NCBI GenBank assembly: GCA_017744285.1
Contig: JAGIBP010000009.1
Location: 19,348-83,347 of the forward strand
Length of the DNA stretch: 64,000 nt
From: Variovorax sp.
GTDB lineage: Bacteria > Pseudomonadota > Gammaproteobacteria > Burkholderiales > Burkholderiaceae_C
Direction of reading: 5' to 3'
Under the pieces are notes generated by a model. The model was not told where the DNA came from, did no database searches, and saw only the letters and a list, made by a program, of their open reading frames with translations. Positions 17,399-25,282 of the stretch are shown here, one piece after another; within the stretch, counting starts at the first letter, position 1, and each line of letters opens with the position of its first letter. A program made the translations under genes and the position numbers.

Positions 17399-17836
17399 AT
17401 GGCTGAACGTACCGTTTTCCAGTCCATCTCGCGCAAGCACGTCACCAGCCTCGCGCCGCAGGCGACGGTGCGCGATGCCGCCTGCGTGATGACGAGGGCC
17501 AATTGCGGCAGCGTCCTCATCATGGAGCCGCCCGACAGCCTGCTGGGCATCCTCACCGAGCGCGACCTGATGACGCGCGTGCTCGCACGCGGCCTCGATC
17601 CCGACGCCACCGCCGTGCGGGCCGTGATGACGCCCAATCCGATCTGTGTCGCGCCGGAAACATTGGTATCCGATGCCGTCGTGCTGATGCTGGAGCGCGG
17701 CTTCCGGCATCTCCCGCTGGTGTCGGGCAAGAAGATCCTTGGCGTGTTCTCGGTGCGCGATGCGCTGCCGCGCGAGCTTGGCGCGGCGCTCAGCCAGACG
17801 GAGTTCAACGAGCAGGTGAACGACGTGCTGGGCTGA
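17399..17836 (+). CDS. CBS-pair domain protein
   Basis: 145-residue protein made of two CBS motifs (about 10-65 and 72-128): VTSLAPQATVRDAACVMTRA and GILTERDLMTRVLARG, then VMTPNPICVAPETLVSDAVV and LGVFSVRDALPREL. CBS pairs bind adenosyl ligands (AMP, ATP, SAM, NADH) and act as regulators. It lies 48 bp after the oxidoreductase beta subunit on the same strand, with GGAGGAG before ATG 17399. It may sense the energy state for that complex (inference). Confidence 0.85.
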   Translation: MAERTVFQSISRKHVTSLAPQATVRDAACVMTRANCGSVLIMEPPDSLLGILTERDLMTRVLARGLDPDATAVRAVMTPNPICVAPETLVSDAVVLMLERGFRHLPLVSGKKILGVFSVRDALPRELGAALSQTEFNEQVNDVLG

Positions 17837-17849
17837 GGCCCCGCCGTGT

Positions 17850-18683
17850 TCAGCGAACGCCGTCGAGAAAGCGTTCGAACAGCGCGACGGTCTCCGGCGA
17901 AGTCATGCCGCGATGGCTGGCGCATTGCGCGGCCGGCATCAGGGCCTGCACGCCGGCGAGGTACTCGAACAGCATGTCGTCCGCCGCGCAGGTGACGAGC
18001 GTGGGCACGCGCACCAGCGGCAGCCGGGCGCGCTTGTCGTACGCGAGCGCCGCCTGGTAGGGGATGTGGAAGGTGCGCGCGGCCTTCAGCACCTCGACCA
18101 CCTTGTCATGCAGCGCGTCGGCATCGGGCAGGCCGGTCGGGCGCCGATGCGCCGCGTCCTTGCGGTACCACGGCCAGAACAGGTAGGCGTCGCGAACGAA
18201 GGTCCAGAGCAGGTGGAACTGGCTGCCGTTCTGGTCGATGGCGACGCGCGGCACGTAGCGCGCGAGCATCTCCGCCTGCTCCTCGTCGCCGTAGAGCCCG
18301 ATGCCGTCGACGATCAGCGAGCGCACGCGCCCCGGATGCCCGATGGCGAGTTCGCACGCGATGTTGGCCCCGGTGTGGGTGCCGTAGAGGTCGAAGCGCT
18401 CGATGCCCAGGGCCTCCAGCGCGCGCCGGTGCGCGTCCGCGAAGTAGGCGACCTCGGTCTGCCCCTCTGCGGGCGCCGATGAGTCCCCGTTGCCGAGCGT
18501 GTCGGGCGCGATCACGTGCCGGTGCGCGCCGAGCGCACGCAAGAGCGGCTCCAGCGCCTTGGCCGACCCGGGCGAGGCATGCAGCAGCACCAGCGGCGCG
18601 CGGCCCGCGGCCGGCGTGCCGGCCTCGCGGTAGTGGACCTGGCCTTCGGCGACATCGACGAAGCCGCGGCGCACCTTCGTCAT
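17850..18683 (-). CDS. alpha/beta-hydrolase fold protein with His at the nucleophile elbow
   Basis: 277 residues with the alpha/beta-hydrolase pattern: LVLLHASPGSAKAL (oxyanion HxxPG) near 31-44, PDTLGNGDSSAP, then the elbow. The elbow reads LYGTHTGANIACELA, so the GxSxG serine position is His103. Candidate acid and base are in AADDMLFEY and ASHRGMTSPE. Either the protein is not a classical serine hydrolase or it uses a different mechanism. It is the last gene of the operon headed by the Bug gene at 23297 and starts 5 bp after the acyl-CoA dehydrogenase stop. Confidence 0.8.
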   Translation of the reverse strand: MTKVRRGFVDVAEGQVHYREAGTPAAGRAPLVLLHASPGSAKALEPLLRALGAHRHVIAPDTLGNGDSSAPAEGQTEVAYFADAHRRALEALGIERFDLYGTHTGANIACELAIGHPGRVRSLIVDGIGLYGDEEQAEMLARYVPRVAIDQNGSQFHLLWTFVRDAYLFWPWYRKDAAHRRPTGLPDADALHDKVVEVLKAARTFHIPYQAALAYDKRARLPLVRVPTLVTCAADDMLFEYLAGVQALMPAAQCASHRGMTSPETVALFERFLDGVR

Positions 18684-18688
18684 GGCGC

Positions 18689-19837
18689 TCACAACCCCAT
18701 CTCCCGCGCGATGAGGTTGCGCTGCAGTTCGCTGCTGCCTTCGCCGAAGGTGTAGAGCCCGGCGTCGCGCCACATGCGTTGCATGTCGCTCTCCATCGCG
18801 TAGCCGGCGCTCGCCATGATCTGCAGGCCATTGCGCGTGACGTACTGGAAGGTCTCGGTGGCCGCCAGCTTGGTCTGTGCCGCTTCGAGCCGGCACGGGC
18901 GGCCGGTGGCGATCAGCCAGGCAAGCTGGTAGAGAGACAGGCGCGCCAGGTTGACGCGCACCTGCATGTCGGCCAGCTTGTGCTGGACCGCCTGGAACGA
19001 GCCGATCGCCTGCCCGAACTGCCGCCGCTCCTTGGCGTGCGCGAGCGCCACGTCGACCGCGCGCTGGGCCTGGCCGACCGCATTGGCCGCCTGGCCGGCG
19101 CGGCTGTAGTGCAGCGTCGACATCGTGTGCCGGAAGCCTTGCCCGACCTCGCCCATGACCGCGGCGTCGCCGACCTCGACGTCGTCGAAGCCGATGTCGT
19201 AGGAGGGCATGCAGTGGTGGCCGACCTTGTCGAGCCCGGTCATCGAGATGCCGGGCGTGGCGCGCGGCACGAGCAGCATGGTCACGCCCTTGGAACCCTT
19301 GCTGCCCGGCTCGGTGCGGCAGGGCACGACGAGGTAGTCCGCCGCATCGGCGTTGCTGATCCAGGTCTTGCGCCCGTTGATGCGCCAGCCGCCGCCATCG
19401 AGGCGCCGCGCGCTGGTGGTGATGGCGCCGGCGTCGGTGCCGGCCGTGGATTCGGTGAGCGCGAGCGCGAAGCGCGCGCGGCCTTCCATGAGGCGCGGCA
19501 GGATCTCGCGCTTCTGCGCTTCGGTGCCATAGTTCAGGAGCGACATGGCGCCGAAGCCCACGGTGGTGCCGAAAAGCGTGGCCGCGATGCCGGCGTGCCA
19601 GGCCAGCCGCTCGTTGACCAGGGCCGCGCTGCGCCAGTCCTTGCCGAGTCCGCCGTAGGCCTCGGGAATGGCCAGGGCGAGCAGGCCGAGCTCGCCCATG
19701 CGCGGCAGCAGGTGCCAGGGCGTCTCGTGCGCGAGGTCGGCGCGGCGCAGCGCCTCGGGCGGGAATTCGCGCGCCATCATGCGGTCGATCGAGTCGAGCA
19801 GCGCGCGGTCTTCTTCGGGGATGTCGAAATCAATCAT
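18689..19837 (-). CDS. acyl-CoA dehydrogenase
   Basis: FAD-dependent acyl-CoA dehydrogenase of 382 residues with three domains in order: helical N-terminus (IPEAYGGLGKDWRSAALVNE), beta domain with FALALTESTAGTDAGAI and GRKTWISNADAADY, and C-terminal helical domain with ERRQFGQAIGSFQAVQHKLADM. It ends with AGLYTFGEGSSELQRNLIAREM, the usual FAD/dimer segment. It oxidises an acyl-CoA at C2-C3 and passes electrons to ETF. In this operon it follows a CoA ligase by 14 bp, so it probably acts on that ligase's product (inference). Confidence 0.9.
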   Translation of the reverse strand: MIDFDIPEEDRALLDSIDRMMAREFPPEALRRADLAHETPWHLLPRMGELGLLALAIPEAYGGLGKDWRSAALVNERLAWHAGIAATLFGTTVGFGAMSLLNYGTEAQKREILPRLMEGRARFALALTESTAGTDAGAITTSARRLDGGGWRINGRKTWISNADAADYLVVPCRTEPGSKGSKGVTMLLVPRATPGISMTGLDKVGHHCMPSYDIGFDDVEVGDAAVMGEVGQGFRHTMSTLHYSRAGQAANAVGQAQRAVDVALAHAKERRQFGQAIGSFQAVQHKLADMQVRVNLARLSLYQLAWLIATGRPCRLEAAQTKLAATETFQYVTRNGLQIMASAGYAMESDMQRMWRDAGLYTFGEGSSELQRNLIAREMGL

Positions 19838-19851
19838 TCGTCGATCGGGAG

Positions 19852-21324
19852 TTACAGCGGGTCGAGCCGCGCGACCAGCTCGGTCTTCACGACCTTGCCC
19901 AGCGAATTGCGCGGCAGTTCGTCGACGAGGAAGACCCGGCGCGGCACCTTGTACGGCGCGAGCGCCTGGCGGCACAGTGCGACGAGTTCGGCTTCCTCGA
20001 CCTCGCCCTTGCGGATCACGAAGGCCGCGACTTCCTCGTTGAACTCGCGCGAGGGCCAGCCGACCGCGGCGGCTTCGAGCACGGCCGGGTGGTCCATCAG
20101 CACGGCCTCGATTTCCTGCGGGTAGATGTTGACGCCGCCGCGGATGATCATGTCCTTCGAGCGGCCCTTGAGGAACAGGTAGCCCTCGTCGTTCAGCGCG
20201 CCGAGGTCGCCCGGGTAGAACCAGCCGTCGCGGAAAGCCTCCTTGCTGGCCTCGGGGTCGCCGTGGAAGCCCTCGGCCACCGAGGCGCTGCGGTAGCGGA
20301 TGCGGCCCGTGTCGCCCGTGGCGACAGGGCGGTGCGCCTCGTCGACCACCTGCACCTCGACGCCGAAGGCCGGTCGGCCGACCGAGTCGCCGTGGCGCAG
20401 CTGGTCTTCGGGCGTGAGCACGGTCACGCCGCCGCCTTCGGTCGAGGCGTAGTACTCGACGAAGTTGGGGCAGATCGTCTCGCGGATCTGCACCCGCTCC
20501 TCGCGCGTGAGCGCCGAGCCCGAGGAGATCAGCGACTTCATGCCGCGCAGCGGCGCGAGGGTGGCCGCGTCGCAGGCCAGCAGGCGGCGCAGCAGCGTCG
20601 GCACGAGGAACAGGAGGCTGCCTTGCGTGCGCCCGATCTCGGCGGCCAACTCTTCCGGCGTGTAGGGCGGCGGGCACAGCACCACGGTGCCGCCCGCGTA
20701 GAGGGTGGAGAGCGTGAAGGTGCGTCCGCCGCCGAAGTACAGCGGCGTGGCGTTCACGTAGCGCTCGCGGCTGCCGAAGCCGAGGTCCGCCCACTGCGTG
20801 TAGAAGCGGCTCACCAGCCGCTGGTGCGAGAGCATCGGCCCCTTGGGCCGCCCGGTGGTGCCGGACGACAGCGACATCACGAGCCCGCGATCGCCGTCAG
20901 GGAAGGGCACACGAGGCTCGGCGCGCGCCACTTCGGCGAGCCAGCCGGGCCCGACGTCGACGCAGGGCACGCCCTCGAAGGCGGCCCCCGGTTCGACCAT
21001 CACCAGCGCGGCGCCGAAGTGCTCGGCAACGCGCTGCTTCTCGAAAGGTTTCCAGCGGCAGTCCACCGGCAGCAGCACGCCGCCGGCGCGCGCCACGGCA
21101 TAGAGCATCAGCACGTGCTCGATCGAATCGGCCAAAGCGATGCCGATCACCGCACCGGATTCCAGCCCGCGCCCTTGCAGCCACGCGGCGCGGCGGGTGA
21201 TCTCGGCGTCGAGCGTGCGGTAGTCCAGCGTGCGCGCGCCATGGACGAGCGCGGGCTGCGTGGGCCGCTGGCGGCCGTGCAGCGCGATCTGCGCGGCGAT
21301 ATTGGGAATGCGCGGGCTCGTCAC
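19852..21324 (-). CDS. AMP-dependent acyl-CoA synthetase/ligase
   Basis: 490-residue class I adenylate-forming enzyme. The P-loop is LVMSLSSGTTGRPKGPMLSH (about 150-170). YYASTEGGGVTVL is the A5 motif, GWFYPGDLGALNDEGYL the A7 motif, and KGRSKDMIIRGGVNIYPQEI the hinge region. The catalytic lysine is in LPRNSLGKVVKTEL. The GTG start at 21324 overlaps the stop of the amidohydrolase gene by four bases, giving tight coupling. It activates an unknown carboxylic acid with CoA for the next enzyme. Confidence 0.88.
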   Translation of the reverse strand: MTSPRIPNIAAQIALHGRQRPTQPALVHGARTLDYRTLDAEITRRAAWLQGRGLESGAVIGIALADSIEHVLMLYAVARAGGVLLPVDCRWKPFEKQRVAEHFGAALVMVEPGAAFEGVPCVDVGPGWLAEVARAEPRVPFPDGDRGLVMSLSSGTTGRPKGPMLSHQRLVSRFYTQWADLGFGSRERYVNATPLYFGGGRTFTLSTLYAGGTVVLCPPPYTPEELAAEIGRTQGSLLFLVPTLLRRLLACDAATLAPLRGMKSLISSGSALTREERVQIRETICPNFVEYYASTEGGGVTVLTPEDQLRHGDSVGRPAFGVEVQVVDEAHRPVATGDTGRIRYRSASVAEGFHGDPEASKEAFRDGWFYPGDLGALNDEGYLFLKGRSKDMIIRGGVNIYPQEIEAVLMDHPAVLEAAAVGWPSREFNEEVAAFVIRKGEVEEAELVALCRQALAPYKVPRRVFLVDELPRNSLGKVVKTELVARLDPL

Positions 21325-22199
21325 TTGCGGCTGCCGTCGGGGTTGAGGCCATAGATGCGCAGCACGTTGTCGCGCAGCAGCTTGCGCCTGGGCTCGGGGC
21401 GCAGGCCCAGGGCCTCGATCTCGGCGCGCGTGCGCTCGAAGTCGAGCACCGGGAAGTCGGTGCCGAAGATCACCTTGTCCTGCCCGTAGCTGTTGATGTA
21501 GTTGACGAAGGACGCGGGCCAGTACTTGGGGCTGTGCGCATCGGTGCCGATGTACACGTTGGGGTGCTTCCACGCCATCGCGATCATCTCGTCGGTCCAT
21601 GGGATGCCGACGTGGATGCCGATCAGCTTCAGCTCCGGGAAGTCGCAGGCCACCGCGTCGAGCGAGATCGGCCGGCCCACGCTGCGCAGCCGGTGGTTCG
21701 GGTCGTACAGCATCGATTGCCCGACCTGCAACTGCACCGGCACGTCGAGCTCGACGCACTTCGCGTAGAACGGATACCACCGCGCATGGTCCGGCGCGAG
21801 CTCGAACCAGTGCGGGTAGAAGTGGGCGCCGATGAAGCCGTATTCCTTGATGCCCTTTTCGAGCAGGCGCACGCCCGCCATGCCCTCGGTCGGGTCGAGC
21901 CCGGCCAGGCCGTGGAAGCGGTCGGGGTAGCGGTTCACGGCCTCGGCCACCATCTCGTAGGGGATGTGGTAGCTCGCCTTGTGCTGGATCGGGCCGTTCT
22001 TCGCGGCGATGAGGAACGAGCGTTCGATGCCCGCGGCGTCCATGCGGCGCAGCATGTCTTCGTGCGTGAGGCCCTGCAGCGTCTCGTTGCTGACCTTCAT
22101 CTTGCCGCCGTAGAAGGCGTCGCGGGGCGGGCGGATCGCGCGGACCTCGGGGGTCCAGATGTTGACGACCGCATCGATCGCCTGGATGTCGTGGCTCAT
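21321..22199 (-). CDS. amidohydrolase-2 family protein lacking the HxH motif
   Basis: 292-residue TIM-barrel protein of the PF04909 type (ACMSD, gamma-resorcylate decarboxylase and relatives). It has IGAHFYPHWFELAP, LKLIGIHVGIPWTDE and VIFGTDFPVLDFERTR, which supply the later metal-site His and Asp. The N-terminal HxH that normally binds metal is replaced: IQAIDAVVNIWTPEV. A metal-poor or altered site, or a lyase or hydratase role, is possible. ATG 22199 has GAGGAAA upstream, favouring it over an in-frame start at 22244. It sits between the Bug receptor and the CoA ligase. Confidence 0.8.
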   Translation of the reverse strand: MSHDIQAIDAVVNIWTPEVRAIRPPRDAFYGGKMKVSNETLQGLTHEDMLRRMDAAGIERSFLIAAKNGPIQHKASYHIPYEMVAEAVNRYPDRFHGLAGLDPTEGMAGVRLLEKGIKEYGFIGAHFYPHWFELAPDHARWYPFYAKCVELDVPVQLQVGQSMLYDPNHRLRSVGRPISLDAVACDFPELKLIGIHVGIPWTDEMIAMAWKHPNVYIGTDAHSPKYWPASFVNYINSYGQDKVIFGTDFPVLDFERTRAEIEALGLRPEPRRKLLRDNVLRIYGLNPDGSRK

Positions 22200-22248
22200 G
22201 GGTTTCCTCGGGTAAAGAAAGGGCCGGCCGGGACGCAGCCGCACCCTG

Positions 22249-22270
22249 CGCGCGGGCGGGTGCCCGCGCG
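22249..22270. terminator. GC-rich hairpin between Bug and amidohydrolase genes
   Basis: Perfect 9-bp stem CGCGCGGGC/GCCCGCGCG with loop GGGT. It lies in the 114-bp gap between the Bug gene stop (22314) and the amidohydrolase start (22199), so for minus-strand transcripts it falls between the first and second operon genes. No U-tract follows. It may partly terminate or stabilise the receptor mRNA, giving more receptor than enzyme (inference). Confidence 0.4.
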
Positions 22271-22313
22271 GCGTGTCTCGAACGCCTTAGGGGGGCCTGG
22301 CCCCCGGCGGCGC

Positions 22314-23297
22314 CTATTCCTTGATGTTGGCGGCCTTCACCGCCGCAGCCCAGCGGGGCAGTTCGGCCTGGATCAGGGCCGCATAGGCCTCGGGCGTCAT
22401 CGGCGCGGGCTCCATGCCGCCTTCCTTCAGGCGCGCGACGACCTCGGGCATCTTCAGGATCTCGGTCACTTCGCGGTTCAGCTTGCGAATGACCTCGGGC
22501 GGCGTGTTCGCGGGGGCCATCAGCCCGTACCAGCCGTTGACCTCGAAGCCGGGCAGCGTCTCGGCCACCGCGGGCACCTGCGGCAGCACGCTCGAACGCT
22601 GGCGCGTGCTCACCGCCAGCGGGCGCAGCTTGCCGTCCTGGATCAGGCCGAGCGCGCCGCTCAGGTTGACGAAGGCCGAGCTGATCTGCCCGCCCATGAT
22701 GTCCGTCTGGATGGCGCCCGAACCGCGGTAGGGCACGTGGACCATGTCCACCTTGGCCGCCTGCGCGAGCATCGAGCCCGCGAGGTGCGTGTTGCTGCCG
22801 ATGCCGACCGAGCCATACGACACCTGGCCCGGATGCGCCTTGGCATAGGCGGTGAACTCGGCCAGTGTCTTGGCGGGGAAATCGCTGCGCACCACGAGCA
22901 CCGCGGGACCGGAGGCAATCAGCGTGATCGGCGCGAAGTCCTTCACCGGGTCGTAGGGCGGCTTGGGCGGCAGCGAGGGCGCGATCGCGATCGGGTTGAG
23001 GTGCGAATAGAAGAGGGTGTAGCCGTCGGGCTTGGCGCGCGCCACGAAGGCGGCGCCGATGGTGCCGTTGGCCCCCGACTTGTTGTCGACCACGAAGGGC
23101 TGGCCCAGGCGGTTTTGCAGCTCCTGCGCGACCGGGCGAATGATCGCGTCCGACGGTCCGCCGGCGGCCCAGGGGTTGACGATGGTGACGGGGCGGTTGG
23201 GGTAGTCGTCCGCGGCGGCAGCCAGGCCAGCGGCGAGCAGCAGGGTGGCCGGAGCCCAGGTTCTCAAAAGGCGGCAAGCGGGTTTCAGCAAAGACAC
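22314..23297 (-). CDS. Bug-family solute-binding protein
   Basis: 327 residues with a Sec signal peptide ending in LLLAAGLAAAADD. Family marks: RPVTIVNPWAAGGPSDAIIR, VDNKSGANGTIGAAFVARA, VHVPYRGSGAIQTDIMGGQI and WYGLMAPANTPPEVIRKLN. No cognate TctA/TctB genes are adjacent. It is the first gene of a catabolic operon with amidohydrolase, CoA ligase, acyl-CoA dehydrogenase and alpha/beta-hydrolase genes, and faces an IclR gene, so it likely captures the substrate of that pathway. Confidence 0.88.
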   Translation of the reverse strand: MSLLKPACRLLRTWAPATLLLAAGLAAAADDYPNRPVTIVNPWAAGGPSDAIIRPVAQELQNRLGQPFVVDNKSGANGTIGAAFVARAKPDGYTLFYSHLNPIAIAPSLPPKPPYDPVKDFAPITLIASGPAVLVVRSDFPAKTLAEFTAYAKAHPGQVSYGSVGIGSNTHLAGSMLAQAAKVDMVHVPYRGSGAIQTDIMGGQISSAFVNLSGALGLIQDGKLRPLAVSTRQRSSVLPQVPAVAETLPGFEVNGWYGLMAPANTPPEVIRKLNREVTEILKMPEVVARLKEGGMEPAPMTPEAYAALIQAELPRWAAAVKAANIKE

Positions 23298-23350
23298 GAT
23301 GGCGCGTTCCTCAGACGAGTGTTCGGGGGGATTCCCGAGGGAGCGGCTTT

Positions 23351-23393
23351 GCTATATTATTCGTCTGGCGAATAGCTAAACCGCTATACGAAT
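23351..23393. promoter_or_regulatory. putative IclR operator between divergent promoters
   Basis: Inverted repeat TATTCG-N5-CGAATA at 23358-23374. An overlapping second one, ATAGC-N6-GCTAT, is at 23372-23387, and a third half-site ATACGAAT at 23386-23393. The AT-rich box is unlike its surroundings and lies 60-odd bases from each divergent start. TTCG-type palindromes are common for IclR-family regulators, so this is a likely operator. Confidence 0.6.
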
Positions 23394-23455
23394 TGATTGT
23401 GCGGCGCGATCCGAACCGGGTCAAGCCCTGTCACACGCTGGAAATGAGAGACGAC

Positions 23456-24271
23456 ATGACGGACACCACCGCGCCCGCCGCGCCGGCATCGAAAGACCCG
23501 AGCTTCGTGACCGCGCTGGCGCGCGGCCTGGACATCCTGCGCTGCTTCACGGCCGAGCGGCAGGACCTGGGCACCAGCGAGATCGCGCGCCTCACCGGCC
23601 TGCCGCAGCCCACCGTCTGGCGGCTGTGCAAGACCTTGTCGCAGCTCGGCTACCTGGTGCCGGGCCGGACGCCCGACCGCCTGCGCGTGGGCGCGGCCGT
23701 GCTGATGCTGGGCCACGCGGCCATCACGCGGACCGGCATCGGCCACGTGGCCCTGCCGCTGATGCAGCAGGTGGCGGACGAGTTCGGCATCTCGGTGTCG
23801 CTGGCCGAGCGCAACGGGCTGGACATGGTGGTGGTGCAGCGCATCGAGGCGCCGAGCATCCTGCGGCTGAACATGCACGTCGGCTCGGCGCTCGAACTGG
23901 GCAACTCGTCGCTCGGCTGGGCCTACCTGGCGGCGGTGGAGGCGCCGATCCGCAACGCCGCACTCAGAAAGCTCGAAAAGCACTACGGCCCGGCTGCCTG
24001 GCCGCAGGTCGCCCGCGACATCGAGCAAGGCCGCCAGGAGTTCGCGCAGCAGGGCTTCGTCACCAACTTCGCCAAGTCGCACCAGGACGTCAACGCCATC
24101 GGCGTGCCCGTGATCTCGCCGGACCGCCAGCGCGTGATGGCGCTCACCTGCGGCGGTGCCAAGTCCTCGCTGTCGACGCAGAAGCTGGCGACCCAGGTCG
24201 CGCCCGCGATGCTGGCGCTGGCGGAGAAGATCGCGCCGATGCTTTCGCGGCCGGTGGGGGAAGAGCGGTAG
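23456..24271 (+). CDS. IclR-family transcriptional regulator
   Basis: 271 residues. The N-terminal winged helix (about 15-80) has ALARGLDILRCFTAERQDLG and IARLTGLPQPTVWRLCKTLSQ. The C-terminal effector domain (about 90-265) has LAERNGLDMVVVQRIEAPSI, NSSLGWAYLAA and VNAIGVPVISPDRQRVMALT. Effectors are usually aromatic or small organic acids. It is divergent from the operon of the Bug receptor at 23297 and presumably controls it. ATG 23456 is preferred because GAGAG precedes it; ATG 23444 is an alternative. Confidence 0.88.
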   Translation: MTDTTAPAAPASKDPSFVTALARGLDILRCFTAERQDLGTSEIARLTGLPQPTVWRLCKTLSQLGYLVPGRTPDRLRVGAAVLMLGHAAITRTGIGHVALPLMQQVADEFGISVSLAERNGLDMVVVQRIEAPSILRLNMHVGSALELGNSSLGWAYLAAVEAPIRNAALRKLEKHYGPAAWPQVARDIEQGRQEFAQQGFVTNFAKSHQDVNAIGVPVISPDRQRVMALTCGGAKSSLSTQKLATQVAPAMLALAEKIAPMLSRPVGEER

Positions 24272-24289
24272 AGGCGTCGAGGCGGGGCG

Positions 24290-24370
24290 TCAGAGGGCCG
24301 AGGTATCGAGCTCGGCAGGTGGGAGGGGCTTGGCGCCATGGGGCGGGGCGGCCGTCGCGCGCTGGCTCAT
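24290..24370 (-). pseudogene. 26-codon ORF coupled to the tssL remnant, probable gene remnant
   Basis: A 26-codon frame (MSQRATAAPPHGAKPLPPAE...) starts with ATG at 24370, which overlaps the TGA of the OmpA tail upstream as ATGA. That junction is typical of the intact start of the next gene in a type VI secretion operon. The frame stops after DTSAL, and only 18 bases further on lies the convergent IclR gene. It looks like the leftover head of a deleted gene. Its identity cannot be told. Confidence 0.4.
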
Positions 24371-24854
24371 GGGGCGATCTTCGAGGCCGGCTGCGGCGGG
24401 ATGCCGCCTTGCGTCACGACGATCTCCACGCGCCGGTTGCGCGCGCGTCCGACGGGCGTCATGTTGTCGCTCAACGGCTGCGTGTCGCCCTTGCCTTCGG
24501 CCATCAGGCGCTCCCGGTTGACGCCTGCGTTTTTGAGCGCTTCTCGTTGCCCATGCTGCCGCTTGGTGCACAGCGCATAGGTGGCGCCGCGAAGTGCTCG
24601 TGTCGGATCTGCGTGCTCGCATAGATCGACTTGAAGGTTTTCAGCTCCTGCACCAGCAGGCGGTGCAGCACGTCGCGCCCCTGCGGATGCAGTTCCTTCA
24701 GCAACGTGCCAGACAAGCGCAGCATCGGCATCGACGCTTCGAGCAAGGGATTCTCGGCCGCCTCTACGGCGGCGAGGCGCTTCTTGCGCGAGAGGTCGGA
24801 CGGGAGCGTCACCTCCTTGGAAGCACTGAAGACTGGCGTGTCCTCGGACTCCGG
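24367..24854 (-). pseudogene. decayed tssL (DotU/IcmH with OmpA tail), type VI secretion remnant
   Basis: On the minus strand an open frame from 24854 reads SASKEVTLPSDLSRKKRLA, then the DotU-like segments AENPLLEASMPMLRLSG, LHRLLVQELKTFKSIYAS and RHEHFAA. At about 24572 a frameshift moves the reading to ATYALCTK, the next conserved DotU segment. The text then jumps directly to an OmpA C-terminus (ALKNAGVNRERLMAEGKGDT, GRARNRRVEIVV). TssL with a fused OmpA domain is normally over 400 residues, so most of the DotU core, the membrane helix and half the OmpA domain are missing. An in-frame TAG at 24855-24857 blocks the front. No other T6SS gene survives nearby. Confidence 0.75.
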
Positions 24855-24857
24855 CTA

Positions 24858-25282
24858 ACGGGTCAGGTTCTTCCGGGTAGTCACGAGGCATCGAACACCC
24901 GCCGATAGCGCACATGGCCGGCGATTCGACGGCGAGGGTTCTGTGGCTCAAGGGGACCTCCGTAACGTTTGATGAAGCGCGATGCGCAAGGCCTCGCGGC
25001 AAGTGGCGGCACGTGGGGAAATGGAATGCGCTTCCTTACGAGCGACGGGAGCGCTGCGGTCGAACTGCGCCCGATTCTTGGCGGCTGCCCCGCGCAAGAA
25101 AATCAGAACCGTCTGGAACTGCGAATGGTTCGCGCGCGCTGGGGCGCGCGTGGCGAGGTCCGCGCGACCTCAGTCAGCGTGAAGCAGGAAAGGGAGAGCA
25201 CGCGGCCGCTCGGCCGCGCCTCGGTCAGTAGGCGGTGCGTCCGGCTGGTGCCGCCCCGGGCGCAGGCGTCGCCGTGGGCTCG
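24858..25282. other. non-coding decay region
   Basis: About 425 bases without a supportable gene. Reading frames across it have irregular codon use and no family signature, consistent with deletion scar around the tssL remnant. A 7-bp hairpin CGCGGCC/GGCCGCG with loop GCTC at 25201-25218 lies past the stop of the zeta-like gene and could act as its terminator, although the following T-run is weak. Confidence 0.45.

Noticed and set aside
19852..23277. 1141-codon minus-strand fusion of a Bug protein, amidohydrolase and ligase
   Set aside because: The real ligase starts at GTG 21324 in this frame; upstream of it the frame is an out-of-frame reading of two other genes.
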